A stretch of DNA of 64,000 nt, taken from Thermoleptolyngbya sichuanensis A183 (GTDB lineage Bacteria > Cyanobacteriota > Cyanobacteriia > Elainellales > Elainellaceae). The position numbers were made by a program, and so were the translations under genes. This document shows, one piece after another, positions 15,087 through 24,202 of the stretch (positions are counted from its first letter, which is position 1; every line of letters begins with the position of its first letter). The notes beneath the pieces are model-generated. The model was not told where the DNA came from. It saw only the letters and a program-made list of their open reading frames with translations, and did no database searches. The stretch is from the NCBI RefSeq assembly GCF_013177315.1, contig NZ_CP053661.1, forward strand, positions 2,852,001 through 2,916,000, read 5' to 3'.

Positions 15087-15809
15087 ATGTCTCACGCTCT
15101 TCCTACCCGCGCCCTGATCACCGGAGCCAGTCGGGGCATTGGCGCAGCCACGGCGATCGCCTTTGCTAAAGCGGGGGTAAACCTGGCCCTGGTTTCCCGT
15201 TCTGCCGACTCCCTGGAATCAGTCGCCGCAGCGGCTCGCAAACTGGGCGTAGCGGCAGACACATATCCCATCGATCTGGAAGCTTTGGATCAGGTCGCTG
15301 AAAAAATAGGGGCGATCGCCACAGCCAGCCCTATCGACATTCTGGTGAACAACGCCGGAATCGGCTACACCGGAGACTTGCTGACGACTCCCCTCCCCGA
15401 CTGGCAGCGGGTGATCAATCTCAACCTCACCAGCGTCTTTCAGTGCATCCAGGCCGTATTGCCAGGAATGCGCGATCGTGGCCAGGGTGTGATTATCAAC
15501 ATCGCCTCCATCGCGGGCTATCACGCTTTTCCCGGATGGGGAGCCTACAACGTCAGCAAGGCGGGGCTAATTGCCCTATCCAAAACCCTGGCAGCCGAGG
15601 AGCGCTCCCACGGGATTCGCGTCGTCACCTTTTCGCCCGGATCGGTCAACACGCCAATTTGGGACACCGACACGGTGCAAGCCGACTTCGATCGCTCTCG
15701 TATGCTCACTGCCGACGTGGTTGCCCAGTCGATTGTGCATACTGCCCTGCTCCCCCCTGGTGCAGTGATTGAAGAAATCACGCTGGTTCCCAGTGCGGGA
15801 GCCTTGTGA
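15087..15809 (+). CDS. Short-chain dehydrogenase/reductase (SDR)
   Basis: The 240-residue protein is a classical NAD(P)H-dependent SDR: cofactor loop TGASRGIG near residue 12, VNNAGIG, active-site Ser in NIASIAGY, and YNVSK with the catalytic Tyr and Lys. I start at the ATG at 15087, which has AGGA upstream; the longer frame begins with an unlikely hydrophobic tail. It is followed 150 bases later by folE on the same strand, so a pteridine-reducing role such as a sepiapterin-reductase-like step is possible. That role is an inference from position only. Confidence 0.88.
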   Translation: MSHALPTRALITGASRGIGAATAIAFAKAGVNLALVSRSADSLESVAAAARKLGVAADTYPIDLEALDQVAEKIGAIATASPIDILVNNAGIGYTGDLLTTPLPDWQRVINLNLTSVFQCIQAVLPGMRDRGQGVIINIASIAGYHAFPGWGAYNVSKAGLIALSKTLAAEERSHGIRVVTFSPGSVNTPIWDTDTVQADFDRSRMLTADVVAQSIVHTALLPPGAVIEEITLVPSAGAL

Positions 15810-15958
15810 AGATCCGAACCAGTCCCCAAGCAGCACGGTTTCACCGGGACTGCTTTACCAGGACTGCTTTACAGAGAGATTGCTGAACAAGTCGTTCGGC
15901 ACTGGCTGATTCCCTCAACAGTTTGATTGTTTTCTTTGGAGAGTTCATCCCAAGACCT

Positions 15959-16681
15959 ATGACGATTGCTTCTTCTAACGGATTTACGAACGGATCTAAT
16001 GGAGCCAACTCCTCACCCGCCAAGATTGATACACCGAAGCAGGGCGAAACGCTAACGCTGGAGGTGCGTCCTGATCGCACGACCTCCTATTCCCAAGAGC
16101 ATACCGAAGTGTCGCAAGAGGACATGATCGACGCAGTGCGAACCATGCTGCTGGGCGTGGGCGAAGACCCGGAGCGGGAAGGTTTGCTCAAGACCCCCAA
16201 GCGAGTCGCCGAAGCCATGCGCTTTCTCACCAGTGGCTATAATCAGTCGCTCGAAGAACTGGTGAACGGCGCAATTTTTGATGAAGGGCATAACGAAATG
16301 GTGCTGGTGCGCGATATCAACGCCTTTAGCCTGTGCGAACACCACATGCTGCCCTTCATGGGTCGGGTTCATGTCGCCTACATCCCCAATCAGAAAGTGG
16401 TGGGGCTGAGCAAGCTGGCCCGCATTGTGGAAATGTATTCTCGCCGCCTCCAGGTGCAAGAACGTCTAACTCGCCAGATTGCCGAAGCAGTGCAAACGAT
16501 TTTGGAACCCCAGGGCGTGGCGGTGGTCATGGAAGCGACTCATATGTGTATGGTGATGCGCGGGGTGCAAAAACCCGGTTCCTGGACGGTGACCAGCGCC
16601 ATGCTGGGTGTATTCCAGGAAGATCAGCGCACGCGAGAAGAGTTCCTTAGTCTGATCCGCCATCAGCCTGCCTTTTTCTAG
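15959..16681 (+). CDS. folE: GTP cyclohydrolase I
   Basis: This enzyme turns GTP into 7,8-dihydroneopterin triphosphate, the entry to folate and pterin synthesis. The 240-residue protein has the zinc ligands Cys126 and His129 in SLCEHHMLP and Cys197 in EATHMCM, plus [23 protein letters not shown] and the final SAMLGVF block. The first 55 residues are a variable tail. I use the ATG at 15959; an in-frame TTG at 15923 exists but is less likely. A strong intrinsic terminator follows at 16787. Confidence 0.95.
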   Translation: MTIASSNGFTNGSNGANSSPAKIDTPKQGETLTLEVRPDRTTSYSQEHTEVSQEDMIDAVRTMLLGVGEDPEREGLLKTPKRVAEAMRFLTSGYNQSLEELVNGAIFDEGHNEMVLVRDINAFSLCEHHMLPFMGRVHVAYIPNQKVVGLSKLARIVEMYSRRLQVQERLTRQIAEAVQTILEPQGVAVVMEATHMCMVMRGVQKPGSWTVTSAMLGVFQEDQRTREEFLSLIRHQPAFF

Positions 16682-16786
16682 AATCCAGGCGCTAGAATTC
16701 GGCACGTAGGGCTTGATTCTGGGGCTAAAACAGTTGCATAACTCGAAGCTGGATAGTACTATTGAACTAACCAACTTCTTGCCACA

Positions 16787-16826
16787 GTCGGTTTTTGCTT
16801 GGGCAGAAGCCGACTTTACTTTTTTA
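16787..16826 (+). terminator. Intrinsic terminator after folE
   Basis: GTCGGTTTTTGC (16787-16798) pairs with GCAGAAGCCGAC (16803-16814), 12 bp including two G-U pairs, around a TTGG loop, and is followed by TTTACTTTTTT. It ends the folE transcript about 100 bases after the stop codon. Confidence 0.75.
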
Positions 16827-16949
16827 CTACCGAGTTTTACTACGAATACACAGTGGCAAGTGGCGCTAGAAATGACATTGCTGAAGCCTCATCTAAAAGC
16901 CCGCAATGCTCGACTGGCAATCCAAAATCGCAAATCCAAAATTGCAAAT

Positions 16950-17048
16950 GGGCACCTCGATTAATTGCCTTATTGAGAATTTTAGGAGCCTGAAACCCTC
17001 GCTTTCTTGTAGCCATTCTCAAGAGGATCTGAATTTTTCGAGGTGCCC
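16950..17048. mobile_element. 99-bp MITE-like element, copy 1
   Basis: The element begins GGGCACCTCGA and ends TCGAGGTGCCC, an 11-bp perfect terminal inverted repeat. Inside are subterminal inverted pieces (TTGAGAAT and ATTCTCAA). A second copy of the same 99-bp length at 58642-58740 differs at only a few positions. It codes for no protein of its own. The flanks begin and end with AAAT, a possible 4-bp target duplication, within heptamer repeats. Confidence 0.8.
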
Positions 17049-17127
17049 AAATCCAAAATCATAAATCCCTCCAACTCCGCACTCCTATTCCCCCAGTTCC
17101 CAGCAATCCTCAATTCCCGACAAGCCC

Positions 17128-17736
17128 ATGAGCATTGAGCAAACAACCCAACTGATCCAACTGATTTTGAACAGTGTGCTGATGGTGGCGGTGGGGGCGG
17201 TGGTGTGGCTGGGGTTGATGCTGCGCTGGGTGTGGCTGGACAGTCTGCTGCGGGGGGCAGGGGCAGAGGTGCTGCGAGGTGAACTGAAGGGACTGGGCGA
17301 GCGCCCCTGGCGGTTGGAACAGTCGTGGGACAGAGTGTCTTATCGGTCGCTGCTGGCGCTGCGGCGGAGCAATCGCCGTCTCAAGCGACACCACCAAATG
17401 GTCGCCGTGAGCCTGCTAGTCTCCCACGGATCGCTGCTGCTGCTGGTATCTAGCACGCTGCTGTTGGCCTTGCGGACGCTGGTGCAGGCGAACTGGCTGA
17501 TTCAGCTTTCGCTGGGCGTGTTTGTGGTGGGGGTTGGCGGGGTGCTGCTGGCGCTGGGGCTTTGCCTGGCCGATTGGGCGGTGAGGGAGGAGGGTGGGGC
17601 GATGCGCCCGCAGCGCGGCGAGATGAAGCTGTCTCTGAGGCGATCGCCCCGACGAGCAATCGTCGCTCTGGAGGGAACCCTGCGGGACAAAGGCAGCAAG
17701 TCTACTCTTCCAGAATTTCTACCCGATCTTCGATAG
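17128..17736 (+). CDS. Membrane protein of unknown function (202 aa)
   Basis: Three hydrophobic segments are visible: near residues 8-32 (LILNSVLMVAVGAVVWLGLML), 90-115 and 122-148. Between the first two lies a basic segment with RRSNRRLKRHHQ. The layout recalls small DUF2721-like cyanobacterial membrane proteins, but I cannot place it with confidence. The C-terminal 50 residues are hydrophilic and basic. The ATG at 17128 follows a repeat-rich region that includes the MITE copy. Confidence 0.7.
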   Translation: MSIEQTTQLIQLILNSVLMVAVGAVVWLGLMLRWVWLDSLLRGAGAEVLRGELKGLGERPWRLEQSWDRVSYRSLLALRRSNRRLKRHHQMVAVSLLVSHGSLLLLVSSTLLLALRTLVQANWLIQLSLGVFVVGVGGVLLALGLCLADWAVREEGGAMRPQRGEMKLSLRRSPRRAIVALEGTLRDKGSKSTLPEFLPDLR

Positions 17737-17918
17737 GGATACCAAAAGCGCAGGCAATTGTTAAACAATTTTGAAAACAGCGCTAAAGAGATGCAAGCCC
17801 GCCTGCAAGTGGCTGGAGTTGAGGGGATCGGAAGCCGCTTATCTTATCTTGCCCATGTGCCCGAAATCGCTCAGGTTATGCTGCGTCGTCAGCACAGACC
17901 AAGACCGTGAAACCGGCT

Positions 17919-18500
17919 CTAAATCGGCACCTGCACCCGCGTCGTCACGGTCATCACGGGGGGCGTTTGCTCAAGCTGCGTAAATTTCCAGCCCACGATC
18001 GCCCCATAATCCACCATCATCGTCAGCAGACCAATACCGGAGGCGGTGTGTTCGTCGTTGAGGGCATTTTGCTCAAGCTGCTGGAGGTAGCGTTCTAGGG
18101 GTTGAGCAGCGAGGATGTCCTGGATAAAGCGTTGAAAGGGGGCGATCGCCTCTGACCTGACGCTATTGGTTACCCAAAACACCAGGCAATCGGGATGGAG
18201 TTGCAACTTAATGGTGATTGGCTGGCGAGAGGCCTCGTCGTGAAACTTCATTGCATTTTCCAGCAGCTCGTTGGCAATGTATCGAACCGCATCCTGCATT
18301 TCGGTGCGGCGGCTCAGCGTTTTGGGGTCGCGCTCGTCGGCGGGAAAAAACGTCACCATATAATCCGCCAGAAAATTGGCAGACAGCCCGTTGTTTCGCC
18401 AGCGCTGGCGAATCGATTTGGCGCTGGGCGAAAAGCCCAAAATCAGATATTCCTGATTGGGCTGCAAAGCGTCGTCAAATTCTCCGAAGATTTGATTCAT
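17919..18500 (-). CDS. HATPase-like (anti-sigma-factor type) protein
   Basis: The 193-residue protein has features of the GHKL ATP-binding fold: NELLENAMKFHDEA as the N-box and ASGIGLLTMMVDYGA as a G-box-like segment. This resembles cyanobacterial SpoIIAB/RsbW-related proteins (DUF6272-like). Such proteins bind or phosphorylate partner-switching antagonists. The gene lies directly downstream of a large protein with a SpoIIE phosphatase domain on the same strand, so the two probably act in one pathway. I chose the ATG at 18500. No STAS-domain partner lies nearby. Confidence 0.78.
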   Translation of the reverse strand: MNQIFGEFDDALQPNQEYLILGFSPSAKSIRQRWRNNGLSANFLADYMVTFFPADERDPKTLSRRTEMQDAVRYIANELLENAMKFHDEASRQPITIKLQLHPDCLVFWVTNSVRSEAIAPFQRFIQDILAAQPLERYLQQLEQNALNDEHTASGIGLLTMMVDYGAIVGWKFTQLEQTPPVMTVTTRVQVPI

Positions 18501-18694
18501 GCAGGCGGCTGGAGGCGGATCAGGGAGGCGGATCAAGGAGGCGCAAGTGGCAAAAATATGGGCGACGTTATCAGAAGCGCATCAAAGGCACAGAAATAAA
18601 CAGAACGGCGCAGAATGAATGCACAAAATTTTAATTGGCTTTTTCGATTTTGATCCAGAAGCAAGCGAGACTCAGCGAACCGTCGAGCGCCCTC

Positions 18695-21600
18695 CTAACG
18701 CTGTTTCACAATTAAAAGCGTGATGTCATCAAACACTTTTTGCTGTCCGATGTGGCGGCGCACATCGTCAATCACCGCCTGCCGAATCTCAACGGCAGAG
18801 CGCTGCCAGTGCTGGCTAATCACCTGACAGAGCCGCTCGATGCCGTAAAGTTCGTGAATTTCGTTGGCGGCCTCGGTGATGCCGTCGGTATATAGCACCA
18901 CACCATCACCGGGTTGCAAGTGAATGTGGGTGTGGGTGATGAAGTCGGAAATGTCTTCTACCAGACCCACCGGAAAGCCCAGCGTCATGGTGTTAATCGA
19001 CTCGATCTCGCCGTTGCCCCGCACGACCAGAACTTCCTCGTGCTGTCCGCTGAGCCGCAGTTGACCCGCTTCATAGTCCAGCAGGGCCAGCGTCAGGCTG
19101 CGATCGCAGTTCATGCGCTGCACGTTGTCATAAATCACGCGGTTTAGCGTGCTGAGAAAGCGTACCGAGTCGGTTTCCTGCGTGGAGAGCAGCGTTCGCA
19201 CTGCCGTCTGCACCATGAGCATCAACATACCGCTTTCTAATCCATGACCTGTGATATCGCCAATCCCAATCTTGACCGCGCCGTTATCGTGCAGCACGTC
19301 ATAATAGTCGCCGCCAACTTCATCAGCGGGTTCCATAAACCCGGCAATTTCCAATCCTTCGATTTGATCTAGCTCGTGATCTTTGGGCAGAACCATTTGC
19401 TGAATCTGGCGGGTAATGGCCAGTTCTGCGCCCATTCGCAGGTTTTCTGACTGCAACTGCTGATTCAGCAGCGTAATTTCCTCATTGGCGCGGGCAAGCT
19501 GGGCGGTGCGTTCCTCGACCTTTTGCTCTAGCGTGCGGTAGAACTGGGCATTTTCCAGGGCGATCGCCGCTTGGGACGAGAGGATATTCAGCACAGTTAC
19601 TCGCTCTGGCGTAAAGGTATCGGTGGCTAAGTTGTTTTCCAGATACAGCAGCCCGATCAGGTTGCCCTGATTCAAAATGGGCGAACACAGCACCGAACGC
19701 GATTGGGACTGCACGATGTACGGGTCGGTGGTGAAAAGTCCTTCTGCGGCGGCATCCCGCAGCACTACGTCTTCGCGGGTGCGCTGTACGTAATGGATCA
19801 GCGAGAGGGGCAGTGTCTGTTCGTCGGGCGATCGCGACTGGACCTGCACCTGCTCCTCGCCCTCAAGCATCCCCTCCGCCTCAATTCGCAGCCCGTCTGC
19901 TTGAAGCAATAGCAAACAGCCCTTCTGTGCGCCCGCGTTTTCGATGGCCAGCTTCAGCAGCTTCTCCAGTAAGTTCGCCAGCACAATTTCTCCAGAAATC
20001 GCCTGCGCCGCCTTGATCACCGTATCTAGATCTAGGTTTAGCCCCTGAGTTCCGCCTGTGGAACTGCTTGACCCCAGCGACACCGTTTGGTTCATTAGCT
20101 CAGTTCTGGCCAAGGGTTCCATCCGCTGTTCCAAAAACTGGGGGTAGAGCGTGTTGAGGGCATCCACTTTATAGGTCGCCCCCCAGCGCAGGTAAGTATA
20201 GCGGGCATCCATCAGGTAAGACTGGGCTAGCCGTTCCTTACCCAGTGCCAGATAAAACTTACCTGCCAGTTCTTGCGCCAGTGCTAGGTCGTTGATAAAG
20301 TCGTTGTCCCTAGCGGCCTGGATTGCGTTGTCGTAGGCATCAATGGCTTCGGCCGTGCGCCCCAGCACCCGCAGCCGCTCTGCTTCTAGCAGCAGGTGGC
20401 GATGCAGATAGTTGGCGGGGCAGTAGGTCGCCCAGCGCTGGGTCATCCGCAGGAATTTATTGATTTGGCGCAGATATTGCCGCTGCACCTTGGGCGACAC
20501 GTTGTTGTAGCGGGCCAGATAAGATAGCGGCCAATAGAAATATAAGAGGGCATAGAGCGAGGTCATGGGGGAGGATTCTTGATATGCCACAGCCTGTTTT
20601 CCGGTTTCGATCGCCGTGGCATAGTCGCCGATGTGATACGCCCAGATCACCTTGGCAATGGAGCCGTAGAATAGGGGAACTCCCAGCTGCCTGTCGATAA
20701 ACTGGGGAATCATTTCGTCTTCGTTGTAGATGCTGCCGACCAAGCGATTCGCGTAGCGATCTGTTCCAGAATCGCCCTCGATGCCCTGGCCGCGCAGGTG
20801 CAGTACCAGTTGATGCCAGGGCAGCATGGAGTAGACCACCTGCTCCTGTCCCAGGCTGAGGAGTTGGGTTTCGTATTGCTGAAAGGCTTCGGCCACCTCA
20901 TACAGCGGCTCGCCCAGCAGCAGTTGGTGAAAGCAGTAGACCGAGGCGGCCAGCGAGGCGGCCTCCTGGTTGCCCAGTTCCAGTCCTTCGGCGTAGGCGT
21001 TGAGCAATTCGGGGAGCGATCGCCGCAGGGGTTCTTTCCAGTGGCGCAGACAGCTTTCATATCCGACAATGACGATCGTTTTGAACTGGCGGGCATTGAG
21101 CCGTTCTATGACTCGCAGGCTGAGTTGACCAAAGTCATAGGCTCGGTCGATATCGCCCAGCCCCGCCCGCAGCATCACGCCATAGGCCACGCCTTGCACT
21201 GCCGTCTGGGGCGAACTGCCGTATTTGACTACCAGATTGATCACGCGCAGTGCCGTTACGGCAATCAGATAAGGTGCGGCATTGGCGGCGGCGATGATCG
21301 GCGAACCAACGAGCCGCATGATCGCTTCTTTGACCGGATCGGTCATCGGTGGCAGTGCCTCCAGATCGCGGGAAGAGCGGTTGCCGATGACCAAAAAGCG
21401 CGTCCGCATCAACTCTAACCCGACCTGGAGGCGGCTGGGGTGGCGGGGAATCTTCAGCCCCAGTCGATTGGCCGCCGTCACAAAGATATCTAGCGCCGCG
21501 TCCATGTTGTTTTGGGCAGAGTAAGCAGAGATCTGCGTCTGGTAGGCCTTTACGGTGTCCAGGTCGGAGCGGGCGTTTGAGAGGATTGTCTCCGATAGCT

Positions 21601-24190
21601 GGTTGACCAGATCAAAATCGCCTTTCAGATACGCGGCCTCGACGGCTTCTTCGTAGAGCGCCAGGGTGAGTTCGTATTGATTGAGCCAACTGTGCTGATC
21701 GAGCAGGTCGGCTCCCGACCGCAGATAGCGCAGCGCCGTGTCGTAGGCGTTGGATTCTTTGGCCTTGGTGCCTGCTTTCAGGTTTAGCCGAGCCAGTTCG
21801 TGCCGCTCGACGGCGTGGGCGATCAACCCCGCGCCCGTGTTCAGGTGGTTTACAATGTCGAACAGATGATCTTCCTGCTGTTCGGCGGAACTGTGGGTGA
21901 GGAGCGATCGCCCAATGCGGTAGTGGATCGTTTCGCGCTCGGTTTCGGGAATCAGCGAGTAGGCCGCCTGCTGCACCCGGTCGTGCAGAAACCGGAAGGT
22001 CAGGTCACGGTTTCGGGACAGGTCGCTCTGCCACTCCTCTGCACCAGACAACTCCTGCCCATTCTGCTCCAGGCTGGCAAACGGATAGCCCTCACCCAGC
22101 GGCATCACCAGTCCTTCCTCGACGCTCTGCCACAGGTCGGCCGCCACCGCGCTCTGGGGCAAGTCGGCGGCGATCGCCAGCGTGGGCACGTCGAACTGGT
22201 TGCCCAGGCAGGCCGCCAGCCGCAGTACCCGCTGGGTGTTGGGTTCCAGCTTCTGGATCTTGTCGGCCATTAGCTCGACGACATCTTCGGGTAGCCCCGT
22301 ATCACGAATTTGGCTCAGATCCCACTGCCAGTTTCCTGACGACGCATCATAGTTGAGTAGCCCTTCGGTATACAGCGACTTGAGAAATTCCGTCAGAAAA
22401 AACGGGTTGCCTTCCGTAATCTGCATGACGTAGCTGGCCAAAGGGGCGATCGCCTGCGGTTCGGCACAGCAAGTATCAGCCACGATCTGCTGCACAGTGT
22501 CCGCATTCAGCGGGGCCAGGTCGATTTGGTTGACCCGCACGCCCGCCTGCCGAATCTGTTCCAGCGTCAGCATCAGCGGATGGGCCGGGCTGACTTCGTT
22601 GCTGCGGTAGGCTCCTACCAAAAATAGGTAGCGGCTGTCGGGCGCAGTCAGCAGGCGCTCAATTAACTTTAGCGAGGCTACATCCGCCCATTGCAGGTCG
22701 TCTAGGAACATCACCAGCGGGTGTTCTGCCTGGGTAAACACCTGGATAAAATTCTGAAACACTAGGTTAAAGCGATTCTGGGTTGCATCGGGAGCCAGCA
22801 GCGGCACCTCCGGCTGGGGGCCGATAATTAGCTCGACTTCAGGAATCACCTCGATCACGACCTGACCGTTGCGCCCAAGCGCCTTCGACAGCAGCGCTTT
22901 CCAGCGGTCGATTTGCGTCTGGCTCTCGGTCAACAATTGCCGTATTAGCTCCTGAAACGCCTGAATCAGCGCCGAGTAAGGAATATTTCGCTGAAACTGG
23001 TCGTATTTGCCCGCGATGAAATAGCCCTTGTGGCGCGTGATGGGTTTGTAGATTTCCTGCACCAGCGACGACTTGCCAATGCCCGAATAGCCCGCCACCA
23101 GCATCACCTCACTGCGTCCGGCGGCCGCCATCACCGCCCGTAGCGCTGGCAGTTTGGACGGGGTCATCGGTTCTCCAATCGGTTCTCTATCCGCTTGCCC
23201 CCGTGCTGTTGACCCTGCGGTCGCTGCCTGGGCCGCTGCCACCCGCTCAAAGCCATCGAGCAAAAGCTGCACCTCTCGCTCTCGCCCGTAGAGCTTTTGG
23301 GGAATCTGGAAGCGGCCGGAAGCGTCGTCTTGCCCCAGCGGAAAGGGGGCGATCGCTCCAGTGGCCCGCAGGTCTACTAGACAACGCTCCAGATCGGTCT
23401 TCAGCCCATAGGCGCTCTGGTAGCGGTCTTCAGCATTTTTGGACAGCAGCTTTAACACGATCTGCGAAAGAACAGACGGTACGGCTGGGTTGACCTCGTG
23501 GGGTGGGTCGGGCTGTTTGGCCAGGTGGCTATGGATTAGCTCCATTGGGTCAGATGTGCTAAAGGGCGGATTGCCCGTCAGCAGTTCATACAGGGTCGCC
23601 CCCAGCGAGTAAAAATCAGTACGATAGTCTAGCGAGCGATTCATCCGCCCGGTCTGCTCTGGCGATAGGTAGGCCAGCGTGCCCTCCAGACGGTTCAGCG
23701 TTTGCAGCGTTGGGTTTTCCCGCGATAGCACGGTGGCGTTGCCAAAGTCGATTAGCCCGACGCGGCCCGTGTCTGCGTCGTACACCACGTTGGCAGGGTT
23801 TACGTCTTTGTGGATGACGCTGGCGGCGTGAACCTGACCCAGAATCTCCGCCAGGGCGATCGCCACCGACAGCGCCTCTGGCATATCGAGCGATCGCCTC
23901 AGCAGCAGCCGTTGCAGCGACTCGCCGCCAAAGTCCTCCAGCACCAGCACCACGCCGCTCTGATGTGGCTCCAGTCCATAGACGCGGCTGATCCCGTCCA
24001 CTGCCGACAGCCGATTCAGGATTTCATGCTCTAGCCGAAACCGCGCCAGCTCCTCTAGACTGGGATATTCCGACTGAGTCGCTTTAAGAATCACAGGCAC
24101 TCGATCCAACTCGCGCTCAGCCCGATAGACCACCGAGCGACTGCTCATGTGGAGTTGGGTCAGCACTTCATAGCCTGCAATTACGACCAT
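18695..24190 (-). CDS. Ser/Thr kinase-AAA-GAF-SpoIIE phosphatase signalling protein (1831 aa)
   Basis: This giant sensor joins several domains. Residues 5-270 are a Hanks-type kinase with Lys36 (VILKA), the catalytic loop HKDVNPANVV with Asp129, and DFG at 148-150. Residues 300-620 are an AAA/STAND ATPase with Walker A GYSGIGKSS near 367 and Walker B VMFLDDLQWAD. About 650-1350 is a helical TPR-like region. A GAF domain follows near 1410-1560, then a coiled coil (QKVEERTAQLARANEEITLL). The last 220 residues are a SpoIIE/PP2C phosphatase (VGGDYYDVL, GIGDITGHGLESGMLM, VLYTDGITEA). Relatives usually end in a histidine kinase; here a phosphatase replaces it, and a HATPase-type gene follows. Confidence 0.93.
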   Translation of the reverse strand: MVVIAGYEVLTQLHMSSRSVVYRAERELDRVPVILKATQSEYPSLEELARFRLEHEILNRLSAVDGISRVYGLEPHQSGVVLVLEDFGGESLQRLLLRRSLDMPEALSVAIALAEILGQVHAASVIHKDVNPANVVYDADTGRVGLIDFGNATVLSRENPTLQTLNRLEGTLAYLSPEQTGRMNRSLDYRTDFYSLGATLYELLTGNPPFSTSDPMELIHSHLAKQPDPPHEVNPAVPSVLSQIVLKLLSKNAEDRYQSAYGLKTDLERCLVDLRATGAIAPFPLGQDDASGRFQIPQKLYGREREVQLLLDGFERVAAAQAATAGSTARGQADREPIGEPMTPSKLPALRAVMAAAGRSEVMLVAGYSGIGKSSLVQEIYKPITRHKGYFIAGKYDQFQRNIPYSALIQAFQELIRQLLTESQTQIDRWKALLSKALGRNGQVVIEVIPEVELIIGPQPEVPLLAPDATQNRFNLVFQNFIQVFTQAEHPLVMFLDDLQWADVASLKLIERLLTAPDSRYLFLVGAYRSNEVSPAHPLMLTLEQIRQAGVRVNQIDLAPLNADTVQQIVADTCCAEPQAIAPLASYVMQITEGNPFFLTEFLKSLYTEGLLNYDASSGNWQWDLSQIRDTGLPEDVVELMADKIQKLEPNTQRVLRLAACLGNQFDVPTLAIAADLPQSAVAADLWQSVEEGLVMPLGEGYPFASLEQNGQELSGAEEWQSDLSRNRDLTFRFLHDRVQQAAYSLIPETERETIHYRIGRSLLTHSSAEQQEDHLFDIVNHLNTGAGLIAHAVERHELARLNLKAGTKAKESNAYDTALRYLRSGADLLDQHSWLNQYELTLALYEEAVEAAYLKGDFDLVNQLSETILSNARSDLDTVKAYQTQISAYSAQNNMDAALDIFVTAANRLGLKIPRHPSRLQVGLELMRTRFLVIGNRSSRDLEALPPMTDPVKEAIMRLVGSPIIAAANAAPYLIAVTALRVINLVVKYGSSPQTAVQGVAYGVMLRAGLGDIDRAYDFGQLSLRVIERLNARQFKTIVIVGYESCLRHWKEPLRRSLPELLNAYAEGLELGNQEAASLAASVYCFHQLLLGEPLYEVAEAFQQYETQLLSLGQEQVVYSMLPWHQLVLHLRGQGIEGDSGTDRYANRLVGSIYNEDEMIPQFIDRQLGVPLFYGSIAKVIWAYHIGDYATAIETGKQAVAYQESSPMTSLYALLYFYWPLSYLARYNNVSPKVQRQYLRQINKFLRMTQRWATYCPANYLHRHLLLEAERLRVLGRTAEAIDAYDNAIQAARDNDFINDLALAQELAGKFYLALGKERLAQSYLMDARYTYLRWGATYKVDALNTLYPQFLEQRMEPLARTELMNQTVSLGSSSSTGGTQGLNLDLDTVIKAAQAISGEIVLANLLEKLLKLAIENAGAQKGCLLLLQADGLRIEAEGMLEGEEQVQVQSRSPDEQTLPLSLIHYVQRTREDVVLRDAAAEGLFTTDPYIVQSQSRSVLCSPILNQGNLIGLLYLENNLATDTFTPERVTVLNILSSQAAIALENAQFYRTLEQKVEERTAQLARANEEITLLNQQLQSENLRMGAELAITRQIQQMVLPKDHELDQIEGLEIAGFMEPADEVGGDYYDVLHDNGAVKIGIGDITGHGLESGMLMLMVQTAVRTLLSTQETDSVRFLSTLNRVIYDNVQRMNCDRSLTLALLDYEAGQLRLSGQHEEVLVVRGNGEIESINTMTLGFPVGLVEDISDFITHTHIHLQPGDGVVLYTDGITEAANEIHELYGIERLCQVISQHWQRSAVEIRQAVIDDVRRHIGQQKVFDDITLLIVKQR

Positions 24191-24202
24191 GCCGGATAAG
24201 CG

